The notes under the pieces were generated by a model. The model made no database searches. It saw only the letters and a program-made list of their open reading frames with translations, and was not told the DNA's origin. From Candidatus Dependentiae bacterium (GTDB lineage: Bacteria; Babelota; Babeliae; Babelales; UBA12411): a stretch of DNA of 64,000 nt. Below are positions 9,053-18,079 of this stretch, one piece after another. The stretch is from positions 124,001-188,000 of the forward strand of contig DOJW01000007.1 of the NCBI GenBank assembly GCA_003511165.1, read 5' to 3'. The position numbers and the translations under genes are program-made. Every line of letters begins with the position of its first letter. Positions within the stretch are counted from its first letter, which is position 1.

Positions 9053-10030
9053 ATGGAAATATTAAAAAACATCCCTCTTCATGATAAAAACTGGTTTCAA
9101 ACCGGCGGCCCTGCAAAATTTTTCTGTGAGCCGCAAAATGAAAACGATTTTTCAAAAGCGGTTAAATTCGCAGCTGAAAACAATTTAAAAATTTTTGTTT
9201 TAGGCGAAGGTGCGAATATTTTGATCAGCGACAACGGCTTTGACGGACTTGTAATTCATCCAAAACTTTCAAATATTACGATTTTAGAACAAAAAAATCT
9301 TGCCGCCTTTGGATTAAATACAAAAATAGATGAACAAAAAAAATTGGTTACAGCCGGCGCGGGTGTCAAAATTCAAGATTTGATCAATTTTACTTTGGAA
9401 AACAATTTAGTAGGACTTGAAGAATTCAGCGGAATTCCTGGAACTGTGGGCGGCTCAACTTATATAAACATACATTTTATCGACTATTTTTTGAGCGACT
9501 TTTTAGTTGCTGGACAGATTATTGAAAAAGACAGCGGCCAAACAATCTGGGTTGATAAAAACTGGTTTGAGTTTGGCTATGACCAATCCAAATTACAGTC
9601 CGGACAATATTTCTTAATTAATGCAATTTTTGCACTCAATGAAGTTTCACCTCTTCAAGCTGCTTACTGCAAAGGAAGAAGTGATGAAACAATTCGTCAA
9701 AGAAATCGCCGCTACCCTACCTCAAACACATGCGGCAGTTTTTTCAGAAATTTTCATGCAGATGAAGTCAAAATAGAAATCAATGCTAAAAAGATGATCT
9801 TTGTAGCATATTACCTTGATAAATTGGGAATAAAGGGCGAATTAAAAGTTGGAAATGCTATTGTTTCACCCAAACATGCAAACATGATCGAAAGCTTAAG
9901 GGGCGCAACATCCAGCGACATTGTAAACCTAGCAGTCAAAATGCAAGAAATGGTTTATAAAACTTATGGAATTATTCCACACGCAGAATGCGTTTTAGTC
10001 GGATTTGAAAAATATCCATTTTTAAAATAG
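9053..10030 (+). CDS. murB: UDP-N-acetylenolpyruvoylglucosamine reductase MurB
   Basis: This flavoprotein completes UDP-MurNAc synthesis. FAD-binding motifs are FVLGEGANILISDNGFDG and the GIPGTVGGSTYINI loop. The catalytic Ser lies in TCGSFFRNF, and the C-terminal acidic residue is in PHAECVLVGF. The length of 325 is normal. AGGAAAG lies about 8 bases upstream of the ATG. It is divergent from the amidase cluster across a 230-base gap, and its stop is 12 bases before the first saposin-like gene. Confidence 0.93.
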   Translation: MEILKNIPLHDKNWFQTGGPAKFFCEPQNENDFSKAVKFAAENNLKIFVLGEGANILISDNGFDGLVIHPKLSNITILEQKNLAAFGLNTKIDEQKKLVTAGAGVKIQDLINFTLENNLVGLEEFSGIPGTVGGSTYINIHFIDYFLSDFLVAGQIIEKDSGQTIWVDKNWFEFGYDQSKLQSGQYFLINAIFALNEVSPLQAAYCKGRSDETIRQRNRRYPTSNTCGSFFRNFHADEVKIEINAKKMIFVAYYLDKLGIKGELKVGNAIVSPKHANMIESLRGATSSDIVNLAVKMQEMVYKTYGIIPHAECVLVGFEKYPFLK

Positions 10031-10041
10031 AAAGAAATTAT

Positions 10042-10590
10042 ATGAAAAAAATATTAACTATAGTTTTAGCAACAATTAGTTTAGTAACAGCTGTTACTTT
10101 AAGTGCAGTCGATTGTACTTTATGCAAAATGCTAACTAGTGAAATAAACAAACTAGAAATATCTCAAGAAGATGTTCACCAAAATGTTTGCGTTGCTATA
10201 GAAAATCAAAAATATTATGAAGCAAGTTCATATTTAGAAAAATTTTTATCTGAACAACAACGTGTAGAGCTTTCCAAAATAGTTTTACCTCCACAGCTTC
10301 ACGCTCAATTTGAAAAATTCTTAAGAGAACAATATGCATCAAAAGAATCCGCCCTACTTGCCTTCGGATCTTTCTTTAAAAACTTTGTTTCATTTTTAAC
10401 AGCAACTGCTTTAGGTATAGCAATTTTAGTAGCAGCACCATTTATTATCGTAAGTACAATTATATTACTTAAACTTTTAGTTGCAGCAATCACCGTTGGC
10501 GCAATTATAGTAACAGGAGCAGTTATTTTACCTGCAGCAATAATCGGATCATTATTAATTTTATCTCCATTTTTAATTATTTTAGGTTAA
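10042..10590 (+). CDS. Secreted saposin-like protein 1 of a tandem family
   Basis: 182 residues. The signal peptide ends near TLSAVD and is followed by CTLCKML, then ISQEDVHQNVC: a C-x2-C-x21-C pattern that recurs in the next two genes. The spacing resembles the first half of a saposin B (SapB) domain, although the matching C-terminal cysteines are absent. The last 70 residues are extremely hydrophobic (two or three membrane helices rich in Ile, Ala and Val). Function unknown; a lipid- or membrane-active exported protein is an inference. Confidence 0.75.
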   Translation: MKKILTIVLATISLVTAVTLSAVDCTLCKMLTSEINKLEISQEDVHQNVCVAIENQKYYEASSYLEKFLSEQQRVELSKIVLPPQLHAQFEKFLREQYASKESALLAFGSFFKNFVSFLTATALGIAILVAAPFIIVSTIILLKLLVAAITVGAIIVTGAVILPAAIIGSLLILSPFLIILG

Positions 10591-10619
10591 TTTTTTAAAT
10601 CATTTAGGGACTTTGATTT

Positions 10620-11222
10620 ATGAAAAAAATATTATTTATAGTATTTACAGCAATCTGCTTAATGACTATTACGTCTTTAAATGCACTTGAATGCACACTA
10701 TGCAAAACAATATATTCTCAAATAAAAGATGCAAAAGTATCACAAGAAGAAATTCACCAAAAAGTTTGTACTAAAATGCAAAATGGTAAATTTAACGAAG
10801 TTTTGCAATTTCTAAAATTAAACTTAAACCCAAATGATTACGCTTTGATTGAAACAGAAATAAAAAATATGCAACCAAAGATGGCAGAAATTATAAAACA
10901 AGATTCCCAAAATGCTACCGCCAACATCGAAACAGTAATAAACAAAACAATTGAAAAAACAAAATCTACCTCTATTTACTCCGTCAAACTGTTCGCTGAA
11001 ATTATAGCAGGCATTTTTGTAACAGGAATTGCAATTTACTGCATTGGAATGGGAATAGAAAAAGGTGTCGAAATTTACGAAAAAAGTGATTTTTCTTTTC
11101 AAGAAAATATAAAAATACCACTTATCAATACACTCAAAGAAATATTAATTAAATCAAAAGTAGTTAAAAAACCTTCATATAGAGATGCTTCAACGAAGCC
11201 AACTTACGGAATTAGTCGATAA
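10620..11222 (+). CDS. Secreted saposin-like protein 2 of a tandem family
   Basis: 200 residues. The signal peptide ends SLNA, then ECTLCKTIY and VSQEEIHQKVC give the same C-x2-C-x21-C pattern as the gene before, and the DNA of the 5' ends is clearly similar (both start MKKIL). One predicted transmembrane helix lies near residues 125-148 (FAEIIAGIFVTGIAIYCIGM). The C-terminus is basic and not hydrophobic, unlike the first copy. It is a diverged tandem duplicate. Confidence 0.75.
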   Translation: MKKILFIVFTAICLMTITSLNALECTLCKTIYSQIKDAKVSQEEIHQKVCTKMQNGKFNEVLQFLKLNLNPNDYALIETEIKNMQPKMAEIIKQDSQNATANIETVINKTIEKTKSTSIYSVKLFAEIIAGIFVTGIAIYCIGMGIEKGVEIYEKSDFSFQENIKIPLINTLKEILIKSKVVKKPSYRDASTKPTYGISR

Positions 11223-11252
11223 TAATAAAAATAAAAAAAGGAAAAATAATCT

Positions 11253-11975
11253 ATGAAAAAAACAAATATATTTTTTGCAATTTTAATTCTTGGCATTTCA
11301 GCAACAGCTTCGAGTATTCGCACGCAATCAGAATCGTTTTCTGTGGGTTATTGCGAACACTGCAAGTTTATTAAAGAAAACCTCCCTACAAATTTATCTC
11401 ACATCACAACAACTGAAATACATCAAAAATTCTGCAAAAACTTAAATGCTGGCAAGCTTAAAGAAGCTACGACATATCTTGAATCACTTCTGCCTCTACA
11501 AACGGTAGCACAAATTAAAGAAGCTTTAAAAGATGCAAATATTGATGCAAAATTTAAAGAATTTATTCAAAATCTTCCAGATGAAATAAAACAAGATAAA
11601 AGAAGTTTTTTGAGAGCGATTTCAGAATTTATTTGGACAACCATAAAAACAATTTTATATATTCCTTATTTTCTAATGAAAACACTTTTGCTTGCAGGAA
11701 CATTCGCAATCGTTGGGATTTTAGTAATAATTGCCGTTGCTGCAGCCGTCATTTTTTGTTGCGATTCTTTTATCGGTACTGATTTCGCAAAAACAATAAC
11801 ACAAGCAATCTCAAGTTCTGATTTTGTACAAAACATAAGACTGTTTAATGCAAAACTAAAAATGGAATTAGGAGAACATCAAATAGAACAAGGTGCTCAA
11901 TCAGGAGATATAGGAACTATGGCTACAGGATTTTGGAATTCTTTTTCAGCACTTCTTAGTGGAGCAAATTCTTAA
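11253..11975 (+). CDS. Secreted saposin-like protein 3 of a tandem family
   Basis: 240 residues. A signal peptide is followed by YCEHCKFI and TEIHQKFCKNL, giving C-x2-C-x24-C and the same HQ(K/N)xC block as copies 1 and 2, then a similar GKLKEATTYLESLL helix. A strong hydrophobic segment (TLLLAGTFAIVGILVIIAVA) spans about residues 148-167. The C-terminal 60 residues are unlike the other copies. It ends 26 bases before a clear terminator, so the three genes probably share a transcript with murB. Confidence 0.75.
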   Translation: MKKTNIFFAILILGISATASSIRTQSESFSVGYCEHCKFIKENLPTNLSHITTTEIHQKFCKNLNAGKLKEATTYLESLLPLQTVAQIKEALKDANIDAKFKEFIQNLPDEIKQDKRSFLRAISEFIWTTIKTILYIPYFLMKTLLLAGTFAIVGILVIIAVAAAVIFCCDSFIGTDFAKTITQAISSSDFVQNIRLFNAKLKMELGEHQIEQGAQSGDIGTMATGFWNSFSALLSGANS

Positions 11976-12000
11976 TAAAATTATTTAAGACAAATCAATA

Positions 12001-12030
12001 AAAAAGACGGAAATAATTTCCGTCTTTTTT
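12001..12030 (+). terminator. Rho-independent terminator after the saposin-like cluster
   Basis: GACGGAAA pairs with TTTCCGTC around a short AT loop, with a run of six T residues after and A residues before. It could act in both directions. Confidence 0.85.
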
Positions 12031-12131
12031 ATTTACATCGAAATTTTTCGATTGTTTCTATTTATTAGACCTCTTCTGAAACTATTCTTGTAATTCAAAA
12101 TTAAACCATAAGAAAGTCAAATATTCGTAAT

Positions 12132-12204
12132 CCGTTCGACTACGCCACAAAGTGGCTACGCTCCCACCTTCGCCAAGGCTATGGCGGGCACACAGGGTGA
12201 ACGG
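12132..12204. repeat. Dispersed palindromic repeat, copy 1, with a nested palindrome
   Basis: The ends CCGTTC (12132-12137) and GAACGG (12199-12204) are complementary, and the body CGACTACGCCACAAAGTGGC matches copies at 21189 and 30548. The right half is interrupted at about 12163-12188 by a second GC-rich palindrome (CTTCGCCAAGGCTATGGCGG) absent from the other copies. The rest of 12031-12282 shows no gene. Confidence 0.7.
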
Positions 12205-12282
12205 TATTTTCATGTTGGAATTAAGTATTAATAAATTGGTTACGTTTTTATAGTTTCAGAAGAAGTCTATTAATAAACAAAG

Positions 12283-13413
12283 TTAAATTCTATCTTCCAA
12301 AATATCCTGTCTGTACTTCTCCATCAGTCGCACCATAAAATGCAAATTATGAATCGTTGCAAGATTCATAACAGTCATCTCACGCGCTTTGAAAAGGTGT
12401 TGAATATATGAAAGTGAAAAGTTTTTGCATGTGAAACAGTCGCAATCTTTATCAATCGGTTCGAACAAATTTGAATTTCCACTTTTTAAAATTCGCAAAG
12501 GTCCATTTTGCGTTAACAAAACTCCATGACGCGCTGCACGTGTTGGATATGAACTGTCAAAAGTATCAATACCAAGCGGAATAGATTGTTTGAGCGATTC
12601 TAAATCACCAATTCCAAGCAAATGATTTGGTTTATCTAATGGCAAATGATTCATTGTGAACTTTAATAAGTTAATCATTTCATCACGATTTTTGCCGATA
12701 CTGCCACCGATTGCAAATCCATCAAAATCTAACTCTGATAAAATTTGACAACTTTTTGCACGCAGTTCATTATCAACTCCACCGTGAATCACAGCATACA
12801 TCGCTTGGTTTTGTCGGTTTTGCAAATGTGCATTAAGAGATCTTCTTTCCCACCTGTGAGTTCTATCAAATGATTCTTTTAATTTTTTGGGTGAAATGTG
12901 GTATGGAGGAAGTTCATCAAATGGGATAATGATATCCGCGCCAAGATCTTTTTGCGCTTTTATAGAAGTTTCTGGCGTTAACAAAACAGGAGAACCATCG
13001 CGATATGAACGAAATAAAACTCCATCCTCAGAAATTTTTAAAACGGTTCCGTCAGTTTTTTTGGTTCCACGACTTTTGAGCTCATCAGCTACAGATCCGT
13101 AAGCTAAACTAAAAACTTGAAACCCACCAGAATCGGTGATTATCGGATTTTTACGATTGATAAACTTATGAAGTCCGCCTGCATTTTTTATCACTTCTGT
13201 ACCAGGTTGCAAAATCAGATGATAGGTATTGCAAAACATTAACTGCAAGCCAATAGAATCCACAGTTACACTATCAAGCGCTTTGAGTGTACCATTTGTT
13301 CCAACCGCTACAAAATTTGGCGTATCAATTATTCCATGCGGAGTATGAATTCGCCCAACTCTAGCTTTAGATTTTTTAGATTGATGTATTAATTCAAATT
13401 TAAAATGTTCCAT
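12283..13413 (-). CDS. tgt: Queuine tRNA-ribosyltransferase Tgt
   Basis: Tgt swaps G34 of GUN-anticodon tRNAs for a 7-deazaguanine. DSGGFQVFSLA and the nucleophile region GIDTFDSSYPTRAARHG are present. The zinc site is CDCFTCKN with the later His in ATIHNLHFM. The length of 376 is typical. The substrate-pocket loop reads GGSIGKNRDEM, where preQ1-using bacterial enzymes usually have GGLAVGE; the changed, shorter loop suggests queuine as substrate (inference). It overlaps the YhhQ transporter gene by 25 bases. Confidence 0.93.
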   Translation of the reverse strand: MEHFKFELIHQSKKSKARVGRIHTPHGIIDTPNFVAVGTNGTLKALDSVTVDSIGLQLMFCNTYHLILQPGTEVIKNAGGLHKFINRKNPIITDSGGFQVFSLAYGSVADELKSRGTKKTDGTVLKISEDGVLFRSYRDGSPVLLTPETSIKAQKDLGADIIIPFDELPPYHISPKKLKESFDRTHRWERRSLNAHLQNRQNQAMYAVIHGGVDNELRAKSCQILSELDFDGFAIGGSIGKNRDEMINLLKFTMNHLPLDKPNHLLGIGDLESLKQSIPLGIDTFDSSYPTRAARHGVLLTQNGPLRILKSGNSNLFEPIDKDCDCFTCKNFSLSYIQHLFKAREMTVMNLATIHNLHFMVRLMEKYRQDILEDRI

Positions 13414-14069
13414 TTTTTAAAAACTTTCACAAAAAGCAAAACAAGCGGCGAAAGAACAAATATTATCAAAAGCTTGATAAAAAAACTCATTAAAATCACA
13501 TCTGATACCGATGCAACCAATCCCCAAAGACCTAGGAAAGTAAAAAGTATTGTATCAATTAACTGAAACAACACAAGAGAAAAACTATTTCGAATAATAA
13601 AATAATGTTTTTTGAAAACTTTCTTTAAAAACGCATAAAATTTCAGATCTAGAAATTGTACAACAAAATATGTAAAAAATGATGCTGCAATGATTCTAGG
13701 TTCAACAGACAAAATAGCATTATAATGACAATGATTTATATCATGAACACTAGGAATATAAAAAATTTGGAAAAGAGACATCCCGCAAAAGAATAATGCA
13801 AAAAATAAAGATGCGTAAATTGCTTTTTTTGCAAATTCAACACCAAAAAACTCTTGCAATAAATTAAGACCAAGCATCGCGCCGACAGCGAAAACATCAC
13901 TACACGTAACCTCAAACCCAAAAAGATTCATCTGTTTTAAAACAAAGAGATTAGCAAGAATTGATTGCAAAATAATGAATGAAAACAAAAATTCTTTTCC
14001 CATCTTTAGCGAAAAAATTAAAAATGCAAAAACAATTAAAATGTGGAATAAGAATAAAATCTCATTCAT
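13389..14069 (-). CDS. yhhQ: Queuosine precursor transporter, YhhQ family
   Basis: 226 residues with about six membrane helices and the YhhQ/VUT family pattern TCSDVFAVGAMLGLNLLQEFFG, followed by AASFFTYFVVQFLDLKFYAFLKK and SFSLVLFQLIDTILFTFLGLWG. The family imports preQ0, preQ1 or queuine. Overlap with tgt makes uptake of queuosine precursors from the surroundings the natural reading. It overlaps the upstream HExxH gene by 4 bases. Confidence 0.87.
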   Translation of the reverse strand: MNEILFLFHILIVFAFLIFSLKMGKEFLFSFIILQSILANLFVLKQMNLFGFEVTCSDVFAVGAMLGLNLLQEFFGVEFAKKAIYASLFFALFFCGMSLFQIFYIPSVHDINHCHYNAILSVEPRIIAASFFTYFVVQFLDLKFYAFLKKVFKKHYFIIRNSFSLVLFQLIDTILFTFLGLWGLVASVSDVILMSFFIKLLIIFVLSPLVLLFVKVFKKWNILNLN

Positions 14070-15148
14070 ATTAAACTTTCTACCAATTGAACATAATCTA
14101 CTATCGACAAAGGAGAATTTTGTTTTAAATAGTATAAACGTCGAAAATAATAAACTCTTTTCGAAAGAGATGGATGACGCGTTATAAATATATTTTGCAC
14201 ATCTACCAATTTACTTCTGCGTTCGGCGATTTCTTTAACATAATATAAAAACACATCTTTACAATCTTCTGTTTTTTTACATCCAGATAAAATATCAGAT
14301 CTTATTTCGCGAGTAAGAGTAAGAAACATATCAATTAAAATTATTCCATCAACATCTGTTTTGATATCAAAAAGAGCATTAGTTATATCTTTCTCTAATT
14401 TATCCCCAGAAACCAAAAACAAAAATTTAAATTTCTCACAAGCTTTTAAAGAATTCAAAAGATAAGATTTAACCTCAGGATCACTTATTCTTAAAATAGC
14501 ATCTTGAATTGATTGCTTATCTTTTAAATTTTTTAAGATTTTATTTATAAAATTTGATGCTAATGAATCTTTATGTAAAAAATGCTCTATTTCATGCCTT
14601 ATACTATTTGTATAATTACTAATCGAATCTTGATTTATATCAAAATCAACAACAACTATAAAATTAAATATATTACAAAAATAAGTACCATAAAAAGGTA
14701 CTACATTTTCACCTACCTGTAAGCCATACTCACTACAAACATTTTTAAAAAACTCAAATTCATATTTTTTATCTATGGATAAAGGCTTTGAATTTATAGA
14801 TCCATTTATAATTAAATTTTCATCACGCAAAACTTTTTGTACTAAATCAATCTCTTCCAGCTTTGCCTGTTCAAAAATTTCTATTAAAAATTCTTTAGAC
14901 AATCCCGAAAGTTGCAATATTGCTTTTATATATTTTTTTTCATTTTTATAAAAAATTCTTTCTAAAATTTGACGATCCGATTCTTTTGAATATTTTGCAA
15001 GATTAACGTATTGAGTTACACCATCAAATATTTCACTCACCGCATCATGAAAAACCATTTCAAAATCAATAGCATATTCACGCTCTGCATTTAAAATGAA
15101 AGCGCAAAACATAAATAAAATGGTTAATAAAATTCTTTTAAATTTCAT
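14066..15148 (-). CDS. Secreted HExxH metallopeptidase-like protein, copy 2
   Basis: 360 residues. The signal peptide ends FILNA. The zincin motif is RHEIEHFLHKD (H185, E186, H189). About 95 residues later comes TREIRSDIL, whose Glu could be the third zinc ligand, then TRHPSLSKR, resembling the late HP-R block of M48 peptidases. It is 50 bases downstream of a paralogue with the same architecture and a nearly identical leader and signal peptide. The family is not firmly named; M48-like is the best guess. It overlaps the transporter gene, so it is probably co-transcribed with tgt. Confidence 0.75.
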   Translation of the reverse strand: MKFKRILLTILFMFCAFILNAEREYAIDFEMVFHDAVSEIFDGVTQYVNLAKYSKESDRQILERIFYKNEKKYIKAILQLSGLSKEFLIEIFEQAKLEEIDLVQKVLRDENLIINGSINSKPLSIDKKYEFEFFKNVCSEYGLQVGENVVPFYGTYFCNIFNFIVVVDFDINQDSISNYTNSIRHEIEHFLHKDSLASNFINKILKNLKDKQSIQDAILRISDPEVKSYLLNSLKACEKFKFLFLVSGDKLEKDITNALFDIKTDVDGIILIDMFLTLTREIRSDILSGCKKTEDCKDVFLYYVKEIAERRSKLVDVQNIFITRHPSLSKRVYYFRRLYYLKQNSPLSIVDYVQLVESLI

Positions 15149-15198
15149 AAATTGCCCCTAAATAATAGATTATTCCCCAAACTACAACAACGCTAAAT

Positions 15199-16245
15199 CT
15201 ATGCGCTTATGGTCGATAATAAATATACAGCATTTAACATAATGGATCTTTTCAAGTACGATGGATGCCTTGAGCTAAATACATCTTGAGAATCTACGAC
15301 TTCTTCCCCCCTAATACTCTCTTGAAAATGAAATAAAGCCATCGCTCTTCCATCATTTAAATTTTTATAACATGCTAAAATATCTGCTCTACATTCTTTA
15401 GTTATGACTAAAAACATAAAAATCAACTTTATTCCGCCTTCAACAGTTTCAATATTAAAATTTTCAGCTGATAAAGGAGTTGGAAATTGTTGTCCCGGAG
15501 CTAGAAATAAAGATGAAAATTTATTCAAAGCTAATAATGGATTTAAAAGATAGCTTCTTATTTCAACATCACTAATTCTAGGAGCAGCTATCCGCATAGA
15601 CCCTTGACGCTGGTCAACGTGCTCTAACACGATATTTATAAAAGCAGCACATAAAAAATCTTTATGAAGATAATGCTCCAATTCATGCCTTACAAATGCT
15701 TTATAAACCGGAATATTACCATACAATTGCTCTACAAATTGGCGCATATCAATTAAAATAATAAATTTATTAAAAGAAGAAAAAAAATCAAAACCACAGA
15801 ATGGTAAAATATCTACATAGGGAATTAGACCATATTCATTAGCTATAGATTGAAATATTTCTTTTTCAATAACCTTATCATCTCCCAATGGCAGCTCTAA
15901 ATTTAAAGGCAAAGAACCTTCTCTAGTAACATTTTCTATAAATGCAGATTCCTCTTGTTTTGCCTCATTAAAACATTCAAGTAATTCCTGCTTATTAAAA
16001 CCCGAAAGTTGCATTATAGATTTTATATATCTTTTTTCTTCTAAATAAAAAGATTTCTCAACAGCTTGCCTTGGAATAATGGTTGAAAATCTAGTAGCAT
16101 TCCCCCCCTCTGATACTCCGTCAAATATTTCGCTAATCGCATCATGAAAAACCATTGCAAAATCAATAGCATATTCACGCTCTGCTTTTAAAATAAAAGC
16201 AAAAAACACCAATAAAATGGTTAATAAAATTCTTTTAAATTTCAT
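15199..16245 (-). CDS. Secreted HExxH metallopeptidase-like protein, copy 1
   Basis: 348 residues, a paralogue of the next gene. The signal peptide ends FILKA, then EREYAIDFAMVFHDAISEIFDGV is almost shared with copy 2. The zinc motif is RHELEHYLHKD (H187, E188, H191), then TKECRADIL and SRHPSYLKR. Both copies keep HExxH, the distal Glu and the HP-R block while the rest has diverged, which argues that the metal site is functional. GGGGCAATTT precedes the ATG in both. Confidence 0.75.
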   Translation of the reverse strand: MKFKRILLTILLVFFAFILKAEREYAIDFAMVFHDAISEIFDGVSEGGNATRFSTIIPRQAVEKSFYLEEKRYIKSIMQLSGFNKQELLECFNEAKQEESAFIENVTREGSLPLNLELPLGDDKVIEKEIFQSIANEYGLIPYVDILPFCGFDFFSSFNKFIILIDMRQFVEQLYGNIPVYKAFVRHELEHYLHKDFLCAAFINIVLEHVDQRQGSMRIAAPRISDVEIRSYLLNPLLALNKFSSLFLAPGQQFPTPLSAENFNIETVEGGIKLIFMFLVITKECRADILACYKNLNDGRAMALFHFQESIRGEEVVDSQDVFSSRHPSYLKRSIMLNAVYLLSTISA

Positions 16246-16455
16246 AAATTGCCCCTAAATAAATAATTTAATATTTCCCCCGAAATATTGAATTTAATAA
16301 ATGTACCAATATTCTGTTTTTTTACAAATGGCAAAGTCAAAAACTGGTTAAAACCGCTATTTTTATAGTTTTTTAATACTTAAACAACTGAAATTCGATC
16401 TTTTTTAACAAAACTTTAATCACATTAATAATATTTTCCACTCACAAAACAGATA

Positions 16456-16464
16456 TGATATACT
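16456..16464 (+). promoter_or_regulatory. Extended -10 promoter for glyS
   Basis: TGATATACT is a good extended -10 (TGnTATACT), about 42 bases before the glyS start. A weak -35-like TTTCCA lies about 19 bases further upstream. The rest of 16246-16505 shows no gene. Confidence 0.45.
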
Positions 16465-16505
16465 GTCTGCTGTGTAAAAAATTTAAGAAAAGAAAGGGCT
16501 TTTAA

Positions 16506-17813
16506 ATGAATTCCAAAGCATCATTAGAAAAAATTGTATCACTCTGTAAACGTAGAGGTTTTGCATTTCCTTCTGCTGAAATTTACGGCGGAATAAATGG
16601 AATCTATGATTTTGGCCCACTTGGCGTCGCATTGCGACAAAATCTCAAAAATGCATGGATCAAAAACTTAACAACAAGTGGAGAAGATGTAGTTTTGATC
16701 GAAGGCTCACTACTTGGACCTGAAGGTGTCTGGAGAGCATCGGGACATGTGGACAACTTTAGCGACCCAATGGTTGACTGCTTAAGCTGCAAAAAACGTT
16801 ACAGAACTGACGAAATCGATTTAAATAAAAGTTGCCCTTCCTGTGGCGTCAAAAAATGGACCGAACCTCGTCAATTTAACATGATGTTCAAAACTGAGCT
16901 TGGAGCAATGGCGGAAAATGCTTCAATTGCTTATCTTCGCCCAGAAACAGCTCAAGCTATTTTTATTAACTTCAAAAATGTGATGACTAGTTCTCGAGTC
17001 AAAATTCCATTCGGAATTGCACAAATCGGTAAAGCATTTCGAAATGAAATCACACCAAAACAATTCCTTTTTAGAATGCGCGAATTCGAACAGATGGAAA
17101 TGCAGTTTTTCTGCCAAGAAAAAGATGCTTCCAAATTTTTCGACTTCTGGATAGATATTCGAAGAAAATTTTATGACTCTATCGGATTTAAATCAGAAAA
17201 CATTCACTTCCGAGATCATGAAAAAAACGAACTTGCTCATTATGCAAAAGCTGCGCGCGACATCGAGTACGATTTTCCATTTGGCTGGAAAGAGATGGAA
17301 GGAATTCACAATCGCTCTAACTTCGACCTTTCGCAGCACACAAAATTTTCAGGGAAAGATTTGGGCGTTTATGACGACGAAACAAAACAATCATACATTC
17401 CAAATGTAATAGAATGTTCTGTTGGTCTTGATCGATTATTTTTTGCAACCCTTTGTGACTCTTTTGACGAAGATACTGTTGAAAATGAAACAAGAACTGT
17501 TTTGCGTTTTCACCCATCAATCGCACCTGTCAAAGCAGCAGTTTTACCATTGAGCAAAAAATTATCTGAACCTGCAGAAAAAATTTACAAAAATTTAAAA
17601 TCTTTAGGTTACAATGTTCAATTTGACAGCGCAGGATCAATTGGCAAACTTTATCGTCGACAAGATGAAATCGGTACGCCAATATGCTTTACCTACGACT
17701 TTGATAGCGAAACAGACCATAAAGTAACAGCTAGAAATCGTGATACGCTCATTCAAGAAAGAATATCTATCGATAAAGTTGCAGATTACTTGGCAGAAAC
17801 TTTGAAAAAATAA
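16506..17813 (+). CDS. glyS: Glycyl-tRNA synthetase, alpha2 (class II, single-chain) type
   Basis: 435 residues charging tRNA-Gly. It begins KIVSLCKRRGFAFPSAEIYGG and YDFGPLG, has the zinc-type cysteines CLSCKKRY and CPSCG, RPETAQAIF, the motif-2 segment IGKAFRNEITPKQFLFRMREFEQMEMQ (in pieces), and motif 3 ECSVGLDRLFF. The C-terminal anticodon-binding domain contains SIGKLYRRQDEIGTPICFTYD. This is the eukaryote/Gram-positive-like dimeric form rather than the alpha2beta2 type. AGAAAGGG precedes the ATG. Confidence 0.95.
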   Translation: MNSKASLEKIVSLCKRRGFAFPSAEIYGGINGIYDFGPLGVALRQNLKNAWIKNLTTSGEDVVLIEGSLLGPEGVWRASGHVDNFSDPMVDCLSCKKRYRTDEIDLNKSCPSCGVKKWTEPRQFNMMFKTELGAMAENASIAYLRPETAQAIFINFKNVMTSSRVKIPFGIAQIGKAFRNEITPKQFLFRMREFEQMEMQFFCQEKDASKFFDFWIDIRRKFYDSIGFKSENIHFRDHEKNELAHYAKAARDIEYDFPFGWKEMEGIHNRSNFDLSQHTKFSGKDLGVYDDETKQSYIPNVIECSVGLDRLFFATLCDSFDEDTVENETRTVLRFHPSIAPVKAAVLPLSKKLSEPAEKIYKNLKSLGYNVQFDSAGSIGKLYRRQDEIGTPICFTYDFDSETDHKVTARNRDTLIQERISIDKVADYLAETLKK

Positions 17814-17824
17814 AAGGATAAGTA

Positions 17825-18079
17825 ATGATAAAGAAGTTAATAAAACATGGAAATAGCAAAGCGTTATTAATTAACAAAGATTTACTAAAACAATTAAATA
17901 TTGAAGATAAAATAAAAATAGAGATCACTTCAGATGGGGTCTCTTTAATATTAACTCCAATCAAAACATCAAAAAATAAAAAAATAACAAAGATAAGTAA
18001 CAGAAAAGAAGTTCAAAAAGGTTTTGAAAAAATTCTAAAAAAATATGATGCCGTATTCAAAGAATTAGCATCAAAATGA
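17825..18079 (+). CDS. AbrB/MazE-type antitoxin
   Basis: 84 residues. The N-terminal swapped-hairpin DNA-binding sequence MIKKLIKHGNSKALLINKDL is followed by LNIEDKIKIEITSDGVSLILTPI. The basic C-terminal half would wrap the toxin. It overlaps the downstream Doc-like gene by 4 bases (ATGA), the classical toxin-antitoxin arrangement, and would be expected to autoregulate the pair. Confidence 0.82.
   Translation: MIKKLIKHGNSKALLINKDLLKQLNIEDKIKIEITSDGVSLILTPIKTSKNKKITKISNRKEVQKGFEKILKKYDAVFKELASK

Noticed and set aside
13975..14187. A 70-codon plus-strand frame
   Set aside because: Antisense to the YhhQ and HExxH genes, which have clear family or paralogue support.
16604..17526. Several plus- and minus-strand frames within glyS
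   Set aside because: Shadows of the glycyl-tRNA synthetase reading frame.
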